Shown here: piece after piece, positions 61,836-64,000 of the stretch | Layout: each line of letters opens with the position of its first letter | Numbering within the stretch: the first letter of the stretch is position 1 | Assembly: GCA_020725115.1 (NCBI GenBank) | Contig: DYFR01000017.1 | Coordinates: forward strand, 16,807-80,806 | Length of the DNA stretch: 64,000 nucleotides | Direction: 5' to 3' | Origin: Thiohalomonas denitrificans | GTDB taxonomy: Bacteria > Pseudomonadota > Gammaproteobacteria > Thiohalomonadales > Thiohalomonadaceae | The notes under the pieces: generated by a model | Told to the model about the DNA's origin: nothing | The model's database searches: none | Seen by the model: only the letters and a program-made list of their open reading frames with translations | Position numbers and translations under genes: made by a program

Positions 61836-63845
61836 GTGTCCGATCTCAATCCGCGCCAGCATGAAGCCGTGCGCTACATCGATGGCCCCCTGCTGGTTCT
61901 GGCCGGCGCCGGCAGCGGCAAGACACGCGTCATCACGCAGAAGATCGCCTGGCTGATCCAGTCCTGCGGCATGTCGCCGCAGCACATCGCCGCCGTCACC
62001 TTCACCAACAAGGCCGCGCGCGAGATGAAGGAACGTGTCGGCAAGCTGCTGGCCGGCAAGGAAAGCCGCGGCCTGCGCGTCTCCACCTTCCATACCCTCG
62101 GCCTCGACATCATCCGCCGCGAGGGCAAGCACCTGGGCTACAAGCCTTCCTTCTCCATCTTCGACGCCACCGACAGCGCCAACCTGATCAAGGAGCTGCT
62201 GCGCAAGGAAAACGTCAACGAGGATCTGCTGAAGGAGCTGCACCGCCAGATTTCCAGCTGGAAGAATGCCTTCACCACGCCGGAGCAGGCGCTCACCCTC
62301 GCCGCCAGCGACGGCGAGATGCGCGCCGCGCGTATCTACGGCGAATACAACCGCCACCTCAAGGCCTACAACGCCCTCGACTTCGATGACCTGATCATGC
62401 TGCCGGTGCTGCTGTTCATGCAGCACCCGGAGGTGCTGGAGCGCTGGCAGAACCGTACACGCCACCTGCTGGTGGACGAATACCAGGACACCAACGCCAC
62501 CCAGTATCAACTGGTGAAGCTGCTGGTGGGCGCGCGCGGCGCGCTCACCGTGGTGGGCGACGACGACCAGTCCATCTATGCCTGGCGCGGCGCGCAGCCG
62601 GAAAACCTGGCCCTGCTCAACACCGACTTTCCCAACCTCAAGGTGATCAAGCTGGAGCAGAACTACCGCTCCACCGGCCGCATCCTCAAGGCCGCCAACC
62701 AGCTCATCGCCAGCAACCCGCACGTGTTCGACAAGAAACTGTGGAGCGAACTGGGCTACGGCGATCCGATCCGCATCGTCTCCTGCGCCGACGAGGAGGA
62801 CGAGGCCGCCAGGGTGGTGGGGCAGATCATCGCCCACAAGTTCAGGCACCGTACCGAGCACCGCGACTACGCCATCCTCTACCGCGGCAACCACCAGTCG
62901 CGCCTGTTCGAAAAGGCGCTGCGCGAACAGCGCATTCCCTACACGATTTCCGGCGGCACCTCGTTCTTCGCCTACACGGAAGTAAAGGATGTGATGGCCT
63001 ACCTCAAGCTGCTGGTGAACCCCGACGACGACACCGCCTTCCTGCGTTCGGTGAACACGCCGCGGCGCGAGATCGGCCCGGCCACCCTGGAAAAACTCGG
63101 CGCCTACGCCGGCGGGCGCGGCATCAGCCTATTCACCGCCTGCTTCGAGCTCGGCCTCAAACAACAGCTGTCCGAACGCGCCTACGAACGCGTGGAGCAA
63201 TTCGCCCACTGGCTGGTGGACATCGGCGATCGTGCTCGCCGTGGCGATCCGCTGGAGGCGATCCGCGACCTGGTGCGCGAGATCGATTACGACACCTATC
63301 TGAAAGACACCTCCAACGACATCAAGGCCGCCGAGCGGCGCATGGGCAACGTCTACGAACTGCTCGACTGGATCAAGCGCCTGGCCGAAAACGAAGAGGG
63401 CGGCGAACCCGACATCACCCTGCTGGTAAACAAGATCTGCCTGCTCGACATGCTCGATCGCAATGATGAGGAAAGCGCCGGCGACAACGTGCGCCTGATG
63501 ACGCTGCACGCCGCCAAGGGCCTGGAGTTTCCCCATGTGTTTCTGGTCGGCGTGGAAGAGGAACTGCTGCCGCACCGCAACAGCATCGAGATGGACACCA
63601 TCGAGGAAGAACGGCGTCTCGCCTACGTCGGCATCACCCGCGCGCAAAGGACACTCACCCTCACCGTCGCCACCCGCCGCCGCCGCGGCGGCGAACTGGT
63701 GCGCTGCGAACCGAGCCGCTTTCTGCAGGAATTGCCGCCGGAGGATCTGGAATGGGAAGGCACCGGCGTGGAACTCGCGCCCGAGGTACGGCAGGAACGC
63801 GGCAAGGCGCAGCTGGCCAATCTCAAGGGAATGTTGGGCGGCTAG
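61836..63845 (+). CDS. rep: ATP-dependent DNA helicase Rep (GTG start)
   Basis: LAGAGSGKTRVITQKIAWLI; VDEYQDTNATQYQLVKLL; VVGDDDQSIYAWRGAQPENL. Confidence 0.96.
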   Translation: MSDLNPRQHEAVRYIDGPLLVLAGAGSGKTRVITQKIAWLIQSCGMSPQHIAAVTFTNKAAREMKERVGKLLAGKESRGLRVSTFHTLGLDIIRREGKHLGYKPSFSIFDATDSANLIKELLRKENVNEDLLKELHRQISSWKNAFTTPEQALTLAASDGEMRAARIYGEYNRHLKAYNALDFDDLIMLPVLLFMQHPEVLERWQNRTRHLLVDEYQDTNATQYQLVKLLVGARGALTVVGDDDQSIYAWRGAQPENLALLNTDFPNLKVIKLEQNYRSTGRILKAANQLIASNPHVFDKKLWSELGYGDPIRIVSCADEEDEAARVVGQIIAHKFRHRTEHRDYAILYRGNHQSRLFEKALREQRIPYTISGGTSFFAYTEVKDVMAYLKLLVNPDDDTAFLRSVNTPRREIGPATLEKLGAYAGGRGISLFTACFELGLKQQLSERAYERVEQFAHWLVDIGDRARRGDPLEAIRDLVREIDYDTYLKDTSNDIKAAERRMGNVYELLDWIKRLAENEEGGEPDITLLVNKICLLDMLDRNDEESAGDNVRLMTLHAAKGLEFPHVFLVGVEEELLPHRNSIEMDTIEEERRLAYVGITRAQRTLTLTVATRRRRGGELVRCEPSRFLQELPPEDLEWEGTGVELAPEVRQERGKAQLANLKGMLGG

Positions 63846-64000
63846 TAGGGACTAGGGATCAGGAGCTAGGGGCTAGGGAGAAGCGCGCTGCGCGCACGAT
63901 TTATTAAAACAGGCACGAGCGTAGCGAGTACATTCCCTAGCCCCTATAGCCCCTAGCCCCTAGCCCCTAGCCCCTAGCCCCTAGCCCCTAGCCCCTAGCC
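63846..64000. repeat. Large inverted repeat: degenerate TAGGG-rich left arm, core TTAAAACAGGCACGAGCGTAGCGAGTACATTCCC, right arm of tandem TAGCCCC heptamers running off the window
   Basis: Direct reading; heptamer shared with 54188-54222, core shared with 36555-36587. Confidence 0.92.

Noticed and set aside
63938-64000. CRISPR-like array
   Set aside because: Uniform 7-nt tandem units with no spacers; simple tandem repeat within an inverted repeat

Overview
High-GC (mostly ~65%) gammaproteobacterial chromosome segment. SoxXA and a DsrC-like protein suggest a sulfur-oxidising lineage. Most of the window is housekeeping and metabolic genes: adk, efp/earP, metH, hipAB, ttcA, lipid A acyltransferases, priA, argS, MCP, speA/speE, fetAB, amtB/glnK, ubiK, comM and rep. 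Two accessory zones stand out. (1) About 14.67-21.3 kb is a visibly lower-GC, single-orientation cassette: HTH orphan antitoxin -> Dcm-type C5 methyltransferase -> 990-aa protein with two GHKL ATPase modules (N-terminal MORC/MutL/Hsp90-like, C-terminal histidine-kinase-like) -> 598-aa protein with an N-terminal receiver domain -> Vsr endonuclease. It looks like a modification-linked, two-component-style defence system with no recognisable conventional restriction enzyme. It directly abuts a DyP-peroxidase remnant. (2) About 21.5-23.9 kb is a toxin-antitoxin graveyard: a truncated higB fused in frame to higA, a vapC whose 5' end is cut at a palindromic repeat, a tumE-like remnant, an intact PIN/Phd pair and tandem palindromic operators. 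The window is also full of intergenic inverted repeats of at least nine families. One is a CGCAGAGACGCAGAG hairpin with seven full copies. Two elements share an almost identical ~33-nt core but have entirely different arms. These repeats sit at gene 3' ends and sometimes supply the stop codon. No rRNA, tRNA or CRISPR array was recognised. All family assignments are from reading protein sequences by eye; no database search was run.
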